From: Rummeliibacillus pycnus_A
Lineage (GTDB): Bacteria; Bacillota; Bacilli; Bacillales_A; Planococcaceae
Assembly: GCF_044359855.1 (NCBI RefSeq)
Contig: NZ_CP132291.1
Location: 3,844,001 to 3,908,000, forward strand
DNA length: 64,000 nucleotides
Reading direction: 5' to 3'
Shown here: one piece after another, positions 16,810 through 25,837 of the stretch
Position numbering within the stretch: the stretch's first letter is position 1
Layout of the letters: each line of letters opens with the position of its first letter
Position numbers and translations under genes: made by a program
The notes under the pieces: model-generated
Told to the model about the DNA's origin: nothing
Database searches by the model: none
Seen by the model: only the letters and a program-made list of their open reading frames with translations

Positions 16810-17343
16810 ATGAAACTAGGGCTAGGTAAAAATGAAGTTAAAATCGTGCCTTACGAAATTGAATGGAAAGATGAGTTTTCCAGGGTGAAAAAAGATATTC
16901 TCCTTCATACAAATGTGAACGAAAATCAAATTGAACACATCGGAAGCACTGCCATAGTCGAAATGCCTGCAAAGCCAATTATTGATATTTTAATGGGTGT
17001 TAATGATTTGGAATTATTAGATGGAGAACTTATAAAAGGGCTAAAAGAAAGTGGATTTTTACGGTTACGAGTAGAAAGATCGAATGAGATTGTCTTCGCA
17101 AAATTCACAGATGATACGAATGAAGTCAAAACACATTTTATCCACTTGGTTGAATATAATGGAGAGTTATGGAACAATCTAATCTTTTTCAGAGATTATT
17201 TAAACGAACACGAAGATGTTAGAAAAGAATACTTGAATATAAAGCTAGCTTATATAAATAAAAAGTCAATTGGCATTAATGAATATACTGATTTTAAAGA
17301 GAACTTTGTAAGGAATATTTTTGCTAAAAGAATTGGAGAATAG
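16810..17343 (+). CDS. GrpB/UPF0157 family nucleotidyltransferase-fold protein
   Basis: The 177-residue product begins at the ATG that follows GGAGGAG; the ATG inside that ribosome site (16795) is rejected. It shows the family hallmark VKIVPYEIEWKDEF, then IEHIGSTAI and PAKPIIDILMGV, a GS-x-A...D-x-D-like arrangement of the polymerase-beta nucleotidyltransferase fold. Members are common near resistance or dephospho-CoA kinase genes, but the reaction is not settled. Third of the four-gene run, ending three bases before the methyltransferase. Confidence 0.88.
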   Translation: MKLGLGKNEVKIVPYEIEWKDEFSRVKKDILLHTNVNENQIEHIGSTAIVEMPAKPIIDILMGVNDLELLDGELIKGLKESGFLRLRVERSNEIVFAKFTDDTNEVKTHFIHLVEYNGELWNNLIFFRDYLNEHEDVRKEYLNIKLAYINKKSIGINEYTDFKENFVRNIFAKRIGE

Positions 17344-17346
17344 TTT

Positions 17347-18114
17347 ATGGGAATCGACAATTTTGAGGAATACGAAGATGCCGTTTTATATGATCAAGAA
17401 AATGATATGTATCATGAGGACATAAAATTTTTAGAGAAGTATGCATCAACGATTGATGGGCCAATCATTGATATTGCATGCGGGACTGGAAGGGCTACAA
17501 TCCCTTTAGCTAAAGCCGGACAAGAGTTAATCGGTGTGGATGTTCATGAAGGGATGTTAAGAGCAGCTGAAAAGAAATCCTCTGAACTTGAATTAAATAT
17601 AAAGTGGGAAAAACAAGATTGTACTAATTTAAATTTAGATGTGAAAAGTAACTTGATCTTTACTGTTGGCAACTCATTCCAGCATTTTTTAACGAATAAT
17701 GCACTAGATGGCTTGCTATCATCCGTACATAAGCATTTGCACGATGGAGGTTTATTCATTTTCGGAACTAGATTTCCAAGTTTAGATGAATTATTACAAC
17801 CACCTACAGAGGAATACTGGAGAAGCTATATAGACCAGGTTTCACAACAAAAGGTTGATGTTTATACGATTAGCCGTTATGATGCTCTTACTCAGCTTCA
17901 ACATTACACGACTATTCGGAAATTTGCAGGAGTGAATGGTGTTAATGTAAATGAAAAAAGAACTCATATCACTTTGCGCTACGTTTTTCCAAAAGAAATG
18001 GAAAGAATATTATCTAACAATGGGTTTGAAATTCTTGGAATATATAAAGACTGGAATGAAACGCCAATCGATGAAAATAGTTATGAAATGATTTATGTAT
18101 GTAGAAAACTATAA
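17347..18114 (+). CDS. Class I SAM-dependent methyltransferase
   Basis: The 255-residue product has motif I IIDIACGTGRATIPLA (about 38-53), GVDVHEGML as the acidic end of strand 2, an IKWEKQDC segment, and LIFTVGNSFQHF as motif post-I. The type is the small-molecule methyltransferase group (Methyltransf_25/11). It starts three bases after the GrpB stop with TTGGAGAA as ribosome site, so it is co-transcribed and last in the run. The acceptor substrate is unknown. Confidence 0.9.
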   Translation: MGIDNFEEYEDAVLYDQENDMYHEDIKFLEKYASTIDGPIIDIACGTGRATIPLAKAGQELIGVDVHEGMLRAAEKKSSELELNIKWEKQDCTNLNLDVKSNLIFTVGNSFQHFLTNNALDGLLSSVHKHLHDGGLFIFGTRFPSLDELLQPPTEEYWRSYIDQVSQQKVDVYTISRYDALTQLQHYTTIRKFAGVNGVNVNEKRTHITLRYVFPKEMERILSNNGFEILGIYKDWNETPIDENSYEMIYVCRKL

Positions 18115-18174
18115 TGTATATTCTAAATATATTGATAATTAAATTTCACCTAAGTTATAATTTTTCGAAATACT

Positions 18175-18452
18175 AAGAAGAGAAGAGTAGATATGGATGT
18201 TCTTTTTAGAGAGCTTGGGTAGATGAAAGAGAGCAAGAACGAAATATTGAACCAAGTCTCGGAGTATCAAATGGGATTTCTTATTAGAATGATTGTGTGA
18301 CGGGAACTACAGTTATAAGGGTAACAGTATAAGCGTTAGGTAAAACGTCGTAGCTCCGCACAGTAATGTAGCAGTAAACTAGGTTGGCAACACGTATCGT
18401 AGAATCCACTATCCCGTACCTAAGACTAATGTCTTGGGGGTGGGGTTTTTTT
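18175..18452 (+). promoter_or_regulatory. T-box leader, probably glutamine-responsive
   Basis: Stem I begins with GAAGAGTAGATA and contains AGAGAGC, then returns through GAACGAAATATTGAACCAAGTCTC. The T-box AGGTTGGCAACACG (18381-18394) matches AGGGTGGNACCGCG with a compensatory G-C to T-A exchange. A terminator follows (CCTAAGAC/GTCTTGGG then T7, 18413-18452). The segment after the upper helix is GAACCAAG. By spacing with glyQS (GAA-N-codon-N) the specifier is CAA, glutamine. The bulge TGGC would pair with discriminator G73, which tRNA-Gln has and the Thr and Pro tRNAs lack. The next reading frame is a broken transporter. Confidence 0.8.
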
Positions 18453-18477
18453 GTAAATAAAAATACGAGTGGATGAT

Positions 18478-18748
18478 ATGGATCGTAATCGTATTTCATT
18501 ATTAGAAAGTATCTGGGTATCAAATATTAGCGAATGGTCTTGGAAGGTTTACAAGTATTTTTACAATTTATGCGTCCGCTGTAGGTATCTTTGCTATTAG
18601 TATTGTTGGGATATTTACAGAAGTGTTGGGGTTAAGATACATTGCATTAACCGTTAGTATTATTTTCTTTGTATTAGGATTGATTAATTTTATCAAAATA
18701 ACGAGAAACTCAATTGAAGAAAAACTATTAGTACGAGAAAATATATAA
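18478..18748 (+). pseudogene. Decayed membrane transporter gene behind the T-box
   Basis: An ATG with a GAGTGGATG ribosome site opens a short frame (MDRNRISLLESIW...) that dies after about 37 codons. Another frame, open from 18506 to the stop at 18746-18748 without a start, reads YQILANGLGRFTSIFTIYAS, VGIFAISIVGIFTEVLGLRY, then a second hydrophobic stretch LTVSIIFFVLGLINFIKI. Two consecutive membrane helices like these suit the C-terminal end of an MFS or similar carrier. So the T-box once controlled a transporter that has lost most of its length. Confidence 0.6.
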
Positions 18749-18884
18749 AAAAGGGACTACCTAATAAGGCTTTATAGTGAATATTCGAAAGATATAAAAA
18801 ATTTACAAATTCACATCTTTTCAGTATGATTAAATTTGTCTGATTTAAATTTAGCCCAATCTCGGTAGGGGGTATTTTTTATAC

Positions 18885-20174
18885 ATGGAAAAGATTGAAA
18901 AAGGCAATAAATGGGCACTTTTGCCATTTGTTGTATTTGTACTTTTATTTATAGGAACAGGCATTTTAGCTAATGATTTTACGGCGATGCCTTTAAATGT
19001 AGCAGTAGGAGTAAGTTGTATTCTCGCTTTTCTTATGAATCGTCAAGAAAAGATGATAAAGAAAATTGAAATTTTCACGAAGGGAGCAGGCGATGCAAAT
19101 GTAATGCTTATGGTGGTTATATTTGTACTTGCAGGTGCTTTCTCAAATGTAGCAAAGGAAATGGGAGCAGTTGAATCGACTGTTAATTTGGGGTTAACGT
19201 ACTTACCTCAAAATTTCCTATTAGTAGGTTTATTTTTCATTGGGTGTTTTATCTCCCTTTCTATGGGGACTTCCATGGGGACTGTTGTTGCTCTAGCACC
19301 AATTGGAGTGGGAATTGCTGATGCGACTGGTATTTCAATGGCACTTGCAATGGCTACTGTAGTGGGTGGTGCAATGTTTGGTGATAATTTATCGGTTATT
19401 TCTGATACGACAATTGCAGCAGTACGAACACAAGGTACGGATATGAAAGATAAATTTAAAGTGAATTTTCGTATTGTATTACCTGCTGCCATTGTAACGG
19501 CAATTATTCTAGGATTCATGACGATAGGTAAGGGACATGCTTTAAAAGGAAACTATGATTATTCAATTGTTTCGGTAATTCCATATGTACTTGTACTGAT
19601 TGCTGCATTAATCGGTATCGATGTATTAAAAGTATTAATCGGAGGTATTTTAGTCTCTGGATTAATAGGATTTATCAACGGGAAATTTACGGTTATTTCA
19701 TTCATCAAAGCTGTAAGTAACGGTATGATGGGAATGGAAGATATAGCGATTATTGCAATATTAATCAGTGGGCTTGTTGCATTGATTCAACATAATGGTG
19801 GTATTCAGTACTTACTTTACTCCATTTCAAAACGTATTCGCTCGAAAAAAGGAGCAGAGTTTGGTATTGCTTCTCTTGTGAGTGTGACGGATATATCAAC
19901 AGCAAATAATACAATCGCCATACTAATGACAGGACCTCTTGCCAAAAAAATTGCAGACGAATATGAAGTGGATCACCGGAAATCTGCCAGCTTACTGGAT
20001 ATTTTCGCTAGTGTATGGCAAGGATTCGTGCCGTATTCACCCCAACTTCTAGCTGCAGCAAGTGTTGCGGGGATTTCAACAATCGAGATGATGCAATATT
20101 CGTTTTACCCAATTTTGATGGGGATTTGCGCAATTGTAGCCATAATCATTGGCTATCCAAAATTGAAAAAATAA
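18885..20174 (+). CDS. NhaC-superfamily Na+/H+ antiporter or amino-acid transporter
   Basis: The 429-residue product has about eleven membrane segments. The core motif GDNLSVISDTTIAAVRTQG (near residue 165) is the NhaC-superfamily counterpart of GDxxSPxSDTT, and a second half has SVTDISTANNTIA. NhaC-superfamily members include Na+/H+ antiporters and, by regulon evidence in the literature, transporters of tyrosine, lysine, methionine and histidine. GGGGG lies 14 bases upstream of the ATG, a long spacing. The T-box terminator is 430 bases upstream, so read-through control is possible but the intervening gene is broken. A terminator follows. Confidence 0.82.
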   Translation: MEKIEKGNKWALLPFVVFVLLFIGTGILANDFTAMPLNVAVGVSCILAFLMNRQEKMIKKIEIFTKGAGDANVMLMVVIFVLAGAFSNVAKEMGAVESTVNLGLTYLPQNFLLVGLFFIGCFISLSMGTSMGTVVALAPIGVGIADATGISMALAMATVVGGAMFGDNLSVISDTTIAAVRTQGTDMKDKFKVNFRIVLPAAIVTAIILGFMTIGKGHALKGNYDYSIVSVIPYVLVLIAALIGIDVLKVLIGGILVSGLIGFINGKFTVISFIKAVSNGMMGMEDIAIIAILISGLVALIQHNGGIQYLLYSISKRIRSKKGAEFGIASLVSVTDISTANNTIAILMTGPLAKKIADEYEVDHRKSASLLDIFASVWQGFVPYSPQLLAAASVAGISTIEMMQYSFYPILMGICAIVAIIIGYPKLKK

Positions 20175-20181
20175 ATAGTAT

Positions 20182-20230
20182 AAAAAGGTCGAACAAACCA
20201 CTGATATAGTAGTTAATGTTCGACCTTTTT
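20182..20230. terminator. Bidirectional terminator
   Basis: AAAAAGGTCGAACA (20182-20195) pairs with TGTTCGACCTTTTT. It serves the transporter and the convergent small gene. Confidence 0.88.
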
Positions 20231-20244
20231 GCTTATTTTACCTA

Positions 20245-20484
20245 TTATGCCCCAAAAATATTATCTTCTTGTAAGACTTCTCTAGATATCGCAATCGCGC
20301 CTTTTTTTCTTAAATGTAAAATGGCGTCCTCATTGGCATTAAGTATTTTTTCAATATAATACTCCTGTTTTTCCTGAGGAATATGCATACCATTAAATTC
20401 ATCGCGAAATGCAAATTCATATACAGCTAATTCATCATTAGTAAGAAAACTAGAGTTTTTACCTGAACTTTTATTTACATCCAT
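20245..20484 (-). CDS. Unknown 79-aa protein
   Basis: This is a small acidic soluble protein (MDVNKSSGKNSSFLTNDELA...) with a helical middle (IPQEKQEYYIEKILNANEDA) and no motif I recognise. GGAC about ten bases upstream is a weak ribosome site. It has its own terminator at the 3' end. It is probably a real but lineage-restricted gene. Confidence 0.55.
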   Translation of the reverse strand: MDVNKSSGKNSSFLTNDELAVYEFAFRDEFNGMHIPQEKQEYYIEKILNANEDAILHLRKKGAIAISREVLQEDNIFGA

Positions 20485-20644
20485 TTATTGTTACGTCCTT
20501 TACATGCAAATTCTTATGAACAACTTATTCTCATCTTAGTATACATCACATTTAGATATTGTTCGAAATAATTCAATTTGTGAGGGTAACTTTGGCAGAA
20601 CAGGATAAGCATAATCATAGAGAATGCTGTAGCTTCTATTCATA

Positions 20645-21613
20645 TTATTTAACAAGGAACTGTAATTCAGGTACAACATTTTGATTTTTACCATTAATAA
20701 AAACCGCAATCAGATTTTCTGCTGCAAGTTGTGACATGTTGTTTCTTGTTTCATGGCTCGCCGAACCAATATGAGGAGTAGCAGTAAAGTTATCCAATTG
20801 GAGTAGAGGATTGCCAGAATCAACGGGTTCTTGTACAAAAACATCAGAAGCTGCTGCGTAGATTTCTTTATTTTTTAAGGCATTGTATAATGCTTTTTCG
20901 TCTACTGTCGCACCTCTCGACATATTAATGAATATAGCGGTATTTTTCATCAGTTTAAATTTTGAGGCATCCATCATGTTTTTTGTTTCTTCTGTAAGAG
21001 GCGTAAGCATAACGATAAAATCTGATTCTTGAAGTAGCTGTTCTAACGGTTTCCAGATGATATTTTCTTCTTCTAGTTCAGGTTTTTTATGACGATTGTT
21101 ATAGCAAACATCCATTAAGAACCCCATTTTTGCACATTTTGCTAGGTCTTCACCAATTCGCCCCATACCGATAATTCCCAATTGTTTATGATGAACATTT
21201 AATCCGTAGTAGTTTATATCAGCTTTTACTGTCCAAAGTCCTTTTTTAACCTTAGAGTCGAGTTCTGAAATTCTTCTAGCAGCACTTAACATGAGACCAA
21301 ATGTCAAATCTACAACACTATCATTTAAAATGTATGGTGTATGTGTCCCGATAATGCCAGCTTTTTTCATCGCATCTGTATCAAAATTATCGTAGCCAAC
21401 ACTAATATTACTTACAATTTTTAAATTAGGCGCATTTTTTATGAGCTCTTCGTCAATAGTTGCACCCATTGTTAATAGCGCTTGTGCATCTTGTATTAAG
21501 TTTTGTAACTGTTCTTGAGAACAAGATGGTTGGTAATCGATTTCAAAGTGCTCAGCTAATTGGTCCATTGTATGATTTTCAATTTCTCTCATAACTAAGA
21601 GTTTTGGTTTCAT
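20645..21613 (-). CDS. D-2-hydroxyacid dehydrogenase (glyoxylate/2-ketogluconate reductase type)
   Basis: The 322-residue product starts at the ATG behind GAAGGAG; an ATG 36 bases further upstream only extends into the ribosome-site region. It has NAD(P)-binding LGIIGMGRIG, the catalytic Arg in MSRGATVDE, Glu in DVFVQEPVD and His in TPHIGSAS, the full D-isomer-specific dehydrogenase triad. It interconverts a 2-oxoacid (glyoxylate, hydroxypyruvate or 2-ketogluconate) with the D-2-hydroxyacid in the cytoplasm. The NYY...NNRHKKPELEE region after strand 2 suits NADP preference. It is a lone gene. Confidence 0.9.
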   Translation of the reverse strand: MKPKLLVMREIENHTMDQLAEHFEIDYQPSCSQEQLQNLIQDAQALLTMGATIDEELIKNAPNLKIVSNISVGYDNFDTDAMKKAGIIGTHTPYILNDSVVDLTFGLMLSAARRISELDSKVKKGLWTVKADINYYGLNVHHKQLGIIGMGRIGEDLAKCAKMGFLMDVCYNNRHKKPELEEENIIWKPLEQLLQESDFIVMLTPLTEETKNMMDASKFKLMKNTAIFINMSRGATVDEKALYNALKNKEIYAAASDVFVQEPVDSGNPLLQLDNFTATPHIGSASHETRNNMSQLAAENLIAVFINGKNQNVVPELQFLVK

Positions 21614-21782
21614 GCTAAATTCTCCTTCTTTGTAAAATTGTAAATGCAATATTAATTATATATGAAAAGTTAGTATAAAATCCAAAAAGTCAAATTATTT
21701 GGAGGGTGTTTGCATGTGTATTGTAGAATATATCGGGTATAGCAATGTATAAAGTAAATCCTTTTGCGAAAGGTGAAATGAT

Positions 21783-21980
21783 ATGGAGAATAAAGAACAG
21801 AAAATTTGGTTTGATATTCTAATGTACACTATTTTGATGATTTGCATTACGTATCTTATTTTTCTCAATCAAATGCAAAAGTCCTTTATATATATTGTTG
21901 TTGTCGGTTATATTCTGGCGACATCGATTAAAATAGTAGCGTTAACTCATCTTAAACAGAATAGTGTTAAAAAGGAATAA
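21783..21980 (+). CDS. Two-helix small membrane protein
   Basis: The 65-residue product has hydrophobic segments at about 10-27 and 32-54 and a basic tail (LKQNSVKKE). AAAGGTG precedes the ATG and a hairpin terminator follows. No family is recognised. Confidence 0.6.
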   Translation: MENKEQKIWFDILMYTILMICITYLIFLNQMQKSFIYIVVVGYILATSIKIVALTHLKQNSVKKE

Positions 21981-22009
21981 TGATAAAATTTAATTTACTA
22001 CCACATACA

Positions 22010-22040
22010 AAAAGGAGCGCCGATTCATTGACGCTCTTTT
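22010..22040 (+). terminator. Terminator after the two-helix protein gene
   Basis: AAAAGGAGCG (22010-22019) pairs with CGCTCTTTT (22032-22040). Confidence 0.7.
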
Positions 22041-22043
22041 ATT

Positions 22044-22092
22044 CATGCATTCTTACTTGAGAGAAAAGAAGCGATTCCTGCGGGAAAGTGCT
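22044..22092. repeat. Fragment of dispersed intergenic repeat (family B)
   Basis: GCATTCTTACTTGAGAGAAA and the following CGATTCCTGCGGGAAAGTG align with 38515-38560 in this window (GTATTCTTACTTGAACGAAA, CTCCTGTGGGAAAGCGG). The segment is more GC-rich than its surroundings and lies outside genes. Confidence 0.6.
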
Positions 22093-22117
22093 ATTATTAA
22101 TCCTTACTTTTAAAAAA

Positions 22118-23296
22118 TTATGTTTCAATATCAAGTGCCATTGAAGGTCCGAAGAATTCATAGTAAATTCGGTTTTTAGAAACGCCAATTACAAGCAAGT
22201 GCTTGATCATTGCTAGCATAAATGGTACTGATCCGCATAAATAAACATCACTTGATGAATCTACATACTGTTCTAAAAATTCCTTCGAAATATATCCAGA
22301 TGTTTCGGTGATCAATTCGAAATAATTTAAATTAGAGTATTGTTGTGCTATATCATGTAAAGGTTTACTAAATACAACTAAATCTGTAGTATTGGCACTT
22401 TGAACAAAATTGATGGGAGCATTATTTTCTTTCACAGCTATTTGTAGCATACTCATCAGTGGAGTAATACCAATACCACCAGCTAAAAATGTAACAGGAG
22501 TATCTGGTTTTGATTGATAGAAGAATACACCCGCAGGAGCACTAATAGGAAGTATATCTCCAATATTGAGATGATCGTGTAAATAGTTCGATACGATTCC
22601 GACTGGTTCATTTACAACTTCACGTTTAACAGAAATTCGATAGTTTTCGCCGTCAAATGCTTTTGATAAACTGTATTGACGATTATGCGTATATTTTTCA
22701 CCTGGAATTGTTACATGTACAGTAATATATTGACCTGGTTTATAATCTGGAAGAGGTGCACCATCTGCCGGTTTAAAGTAGAATGAAGTGACTAATTTAT
22801 TTTCTGTGACCTTATCAACTAATTTGAAGTCTTTAAAGAATCGCCACCCACCTTGTTTGTTTTCTGATTCTTTATATAAAGTTTCCTCTGTTGAAATAAA
22901 TGCATCAGCAAGAACACCGTATGCTTCAGTCCAAGCGTTCATAATTTCAGGAGTGGCTGCGTCTCCTAGAACTTCTTTAATGGCCTTTAATAAGTTTTCA
23001 CCAACGATTGGATAATGTTCAGGTTTAATGCCAAGACTTCGGTGTTTCTCAGCAACTTGTTTTACAACTGGCATGATTTCAGATAATTTTTCAATATGAA
23101 CTGCAGCTGCGTATACCGTATTTGCTAATGCTAATTGTTGGCGTCCTTTTCGTTGGTTTGTTTGATTAAAAATATTTAACAGTTCCGGATGCGATTCAAA
23201 TAATCTTTTATAAAAAACAGTTGTAATGTCTTTACCATGTATTTCTAAAACAGGTGCAGTAGATTTAATAATATCCATTGTTTCTTGTGATAGCAT
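22118..23296 (-). CDS. hmp: Flavohemoglobin, nitric oxide dioxygenase
   Basis: The 392-residue product has three domains. The globin domain (1-136) has the proximal His in KHRSLGIKPEHYPIVG near 85. The FAD domain (about 150-255) has RQYSLS. The NAD domain has FLAGGIGITPLMSML and the closing YYEFFGPSMAL. It oxidises NO to nitrate with O2 and NAD(P)H in the cytoplasm. AAAGGAAA precedes the ATG. The upstream region is AT-rich, and a partial dyad near 23385-23400 (TACATCTAAATAC) might be an NsrR-type site, which I cannot confirm. Confidence 0.95.
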   Translation of the reverse strand: MLSQETMDIIKSTAPVLEIHGKDITTVFYKRLFESHPELLNIFNQTNQRKGRQQLALANTVYAAAVHIEKLSEIMPVVKQVAEKHRSLGIKPEHYPIVGENLLKAIKEVLGDAATPEIMNAWTEAYGVLADAFISTEETLYKESENKQGGWRFFKDFKLVDKVTENKLVTSFYFKPADGAPLPDYKPGQYITVHVTIPGEKYTHNRQYSLSKAFDGENYRISVKREVVNEPVGIVSNYLHDHLNIGDILPISAPAGVFFYQSKPDTPVTFLAGGIGITPLMSMLQIAVKENNAPINFVQSANTTDLVVFSKPLHDIAQQYSNLNYFELITETSGYISKEFLEQYVDSSSDVYLCGSVPFMLAMIKHLLVIGVSKNRIYYEFFGPSMALDIET

Positions 23297-23650
23297 GACT
23301 AGTTTCCTTTCTTTTACCAGAGTGAAAAGGTTAGGTCTATTTAAAGAAAGAACTATAATGCAGTATTAACAAAAAGAATAAAAAAATACATCTAAATACT
23401 TCTGAAGAAGAAGGGGAAAACTAGGATCTATGGAACGATTCTTTTCAGATGAAAAGTTAATACTAGCATAAATCGCTTGCATAAATCGTAAACTGATTTA
23501 GAAATGTAGTGAATGTTTGTAAAAATGTATAGAATAATTGATGACAGCTATAAAAGAAAATTATCCTAAAAAAATATAGTTTTCGCTTTTCATTTCATGG
23601 GAAAAGAGTAGAATTATACAAGATAGCATTTTTAGAAAGTAGGAGAATAA
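23297..23650. promoter_or_regulatory. Divergent promoter region between hmp and terC-like gene
   Basis: There is no gene in this 354-base AT-rich stretch. It must hold both divergent promoters. I see no riboswitch: the conserved core of the manganese yybP-ykoY element is absent upstream of the TerC gene. Confidence 0.5.
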
Positions 23651-24325
23651 ATGGATGCAGCATTCCTGACAAAAATAGCCTCAATTATTTTGTTAGATAT
23701 TGTTCTAAGCGGTGATAATGCAGTCGTTATAGCACTTGCATGCCGTAATTTAGCAAAAAATCAAAGAAAAAAAGCAATTATCATTGGTACAGCCGGTGCC
23801 ATTGGTTTAAGAATAGTATTAACATTTGCCGCTGTTTGGTTATTACAAATACCATTTGTAAAAGTGGTAGGCGGTCTATTATTATTCTATATAGCGTTTG
23901 ATTTATTAAAATCAGGCGAAGAAGATCCGGATGTTAAAAGTGGTAATAATTTATTGGCAGCAGTTCGTACCATTATCGTAGCAGACTTTGTAATGAGTTT
24001 AGATAATGTCCTTGCGATTGCAGGTGTAGCAAACGGACATAATGGTCTTGTCGCATTAGGTTTGCTTGTAAGTATTCCTTTAATTGTTTTTGGTAGTCAG
24101 ATTATTATCAAATTAATGGAGAAATTCCCGATTCTTATTTGGATTGGTGCATTATTAATTGCTTACACTGCAGGAACAATGGTAATAGATGATAAATACG
24201 GACATCGCATAGTTGAATCTACGTTCCCAATGATGGAACAAATTGTCCCAATCTTAAGTGTGATTTTATTAATCATTGTAGGTTTATGGACAAAAAAACG
24301 CCAAGTAAGAAATATAACGAAATAA
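23651..24325 (+). CDS. TerC-family membrane protein (MeeF/MeeY/YjbE type)
   Basis: The 224-residue product has about seven membrane helices. Two family signatures each carry an Asp: LSGDNAVVIALACRNL (near 20) and DFVMSLDNVLAIAG (near 117). These paired DN motifs form the metal site of TerC-type exporters. In B. subtilis MeeF and MeeY export Mn2+ to metallate secreted and lipoteichoic-acid enzymes. Ribosome site AGTAGGAG precedes the ATG. A terminator follows, so it is monocistronic. Confidence 0.88.
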   Translation: MDAAFLTKIASIILLDIVLSGDNAVVIALACRNLAKNQRKKAIIIGTAGAIGLRIVLTFAAVWLLQIPFVKVVGGLLLFYIAFDLLKSGEEDPDVKSGNNLLAAVRTIIVADFVMSLDNVLAIAGVANGHNGLVALGLLVSIPLIVFGSQIIIKLMEKFPILIWIGALLIAYTAGTMVIDDKYGHRIVESTFPMMEQIVPILSVILLIIVGLWTKKRQVRNITK

Positions 24326-24358
24326 ATTTCTTTAATAGATGTCTTAGTAGCATTAAGT

Positions 24359-24397
24359 AAAAGGATTGAAGCTAAAATACAGTTTCAGTCCTTTTTT
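24359..24397 (+). terminator. Terminator after the TerC-like gene
   Basis: AAAAGGATTGAAGCT pairs with AGTTTCAGTCCTTTT, then more T. Confidence 0.85.
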
Positions 24398-24590
24398 GCA
24401 TAAAAATAGTGACTTAATAATTTATATGAGGGAGGATAAGTATACATAGTAAGGATTTTAATCGTATTTCTTAATTGTAATGCACTAATGTTTGGCATTT
24501 TATATAGTTTTGTTTTCAAATTAATTGATTAGCAGTATTTGAAAACATGCTAGAGTTTAGTTTGTAATACAAAAAGAAAGGATAATCACT

Positions 24591-25733
24591 ATGAAAATAG
24601 TACAACTAATTTCGAGGCTTGATGAAATAGGAGGAGAACAATCCCATTTAATCGAATTAGTGAAACAACTTCATAAAAATGGACATCAGATATTAATACT
24701 TACATCAAATGAACCTTTTATTCAGCAAATCATAGAGATACAAGATTTGGGTGTTGAAATAGAACCATTGTACTTTATGAAAAGGAAGTTTCATTTATGG
24801 AAGGATTTCAGAGCAATTATTGAAATACGCAAGAGACTAAAATCTTTTCAACCTGATTTAGTTGCTATGCATTCTTCAAAAGCAGGAGTGATTGGTAGAA
24901 TTGCAGCAAAATCACTGGGTATTCCAACAGTATTTACAGTACACGGCTGGTCTTTTAGTGAAGGTGTATCGAAAATGAAACGCCTTATCTTAGAAAAGGT
25001 TGAAAAGTATTTAGCAAAACACACTTCAAAAATTATTACCGTATCGACTTATGACTATCAACTAGCCCTTCAAAGAAAGCTTGTTTTGCAGGAGAAGATG
25101 GAAACGATTCACAACGGTATTCCCACGCAAAAAACTACAGAAAAAATATCAAATAACACACCACTTATTATAATGATTGCTCGATTTGCAACACCAAAGC
25201 GTCAAGATTTATTAATTCAAGCACTTTCCAATATGCAAGAGATACCTTGGAAATTGATTTTAATTGGGGATGGTCCGAATAGAGAGCAGAATGAAAAACG
25301 AAAGAATGACCAAAATCTACAAGATCGAATTTCTTTTCTAGGTGTAAGAAATGATGTAGAAAGATTCCTAGAACAAGCAGATATTAATGTTTTGTTATCT
25401 GATTATGAGGGATTACCACTGGTTATTATTGAATCTATGAGAGCGTGCATCCCCACAATAGCTTCCAATGTGGGAGGAGTTAGCGAATTAATAATAGATC
25501 AGCACTCAGGACTCTTAGTTGACAATAGTATTTCAGGAATTCAGAAAGCGATAACATTATTAATTGAAAATATAAGCTTACGCAAGCAACTCGGAGATAA
25601 TAGTAGAGCTACATTTGAAAAACATTTCACCATTGATACTATGTATGCTAAAACAATTCAAGTTTATCAGGAAGTTATAAAAAATGCTGGAAATGAAAAT
25701 GATGTATCGCAAATTAATCGTTATAAATATTGA
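24591..25733 (+). CDS. GT4-family glycosyltransferase
   Basis: The 380-residue GT-B enzyme has an N-terminal acceptor domain beginning MKIVQLISRLDEIGGEQSHL, MHSSKAGVIGRIAAK near 93, a VHGWSF segment, and a C-terminal nucleotide-sugar domain with the E-x7-E motif EGLPLVIIE (about 272-280) after DINVLLSDY. This is the retaining GT4 type that uses UDP- or GDP-sugars, usually for cell-surface polysaccharide. No polysaccharide cluster surrounds it, so it is an orphan transferase. AAAGAAAGGA precedes the ATG. Confidence 0.88.
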   Translation: MKIVQLISRLDEIGGEQSHLIELVKQLHKNGHQILILTSNEPFIQQIIEIQDLGVEIEPLYFMKRKFHLWKDFRAIIEIRKRLKSFQPDLVAMHSSKAGVIGRIAAKSLGIPTVFTVHGWSFSEGVSKMKRLILEKVEKYLAKHTSKIITVSTYDYQLALQRKLVLQEKMETIHNGIPTQKTTEKISNNTPLIIMIARFATPKRQDLLIQALSNMQEIPWKLILIGDGPNREQNEKRKNDQNLQDRISFLGVRNDVERFLEQADINVLLSDYEGLPLVIIESMRACIPTIASNVGGVSELIIDQHSGLLVDNSISGIQKAITLLIENISLRKQLGDNSRATFEKHFTIDTMYAKTIQVYQEVIKNAGNENDVSQINRYKY

Positions 25734-25750
25734 ACAAGTTGCTAAATCTA

Positions 25751-25797
25751 AAACAGCGAATCGTCACAGAAAAGGAACTGTAGCGATACGCTGTTTA
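25751..25797. terminator. Bidirectional hairpin between GT4 and pepF
   Basis: AAACAGCGAATCGTCACAG pairs with CTGTAGCGATACGCTGTTT with a few mismatches. The flanking T runs are short. Confidence 0.7.
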
Positions 25798-25837
25798 TTT
25801 ACTCAATACTTATTTCGATAATTAAATAAGTAATGTA

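Noticed and set aside
23500..23650. Possible manganese riboswitch before the TerC-like gene
   Set aside because: The conserved loops of the yybP-ykoY element are not present.
24422..24535. Hydrophobic frame after GGGAGG upstream of the GT4 gene
   Set aside because: The only codon near the ribosome site is GTA or ATA, and no accepted start codon opens the frame before an internal ATG.
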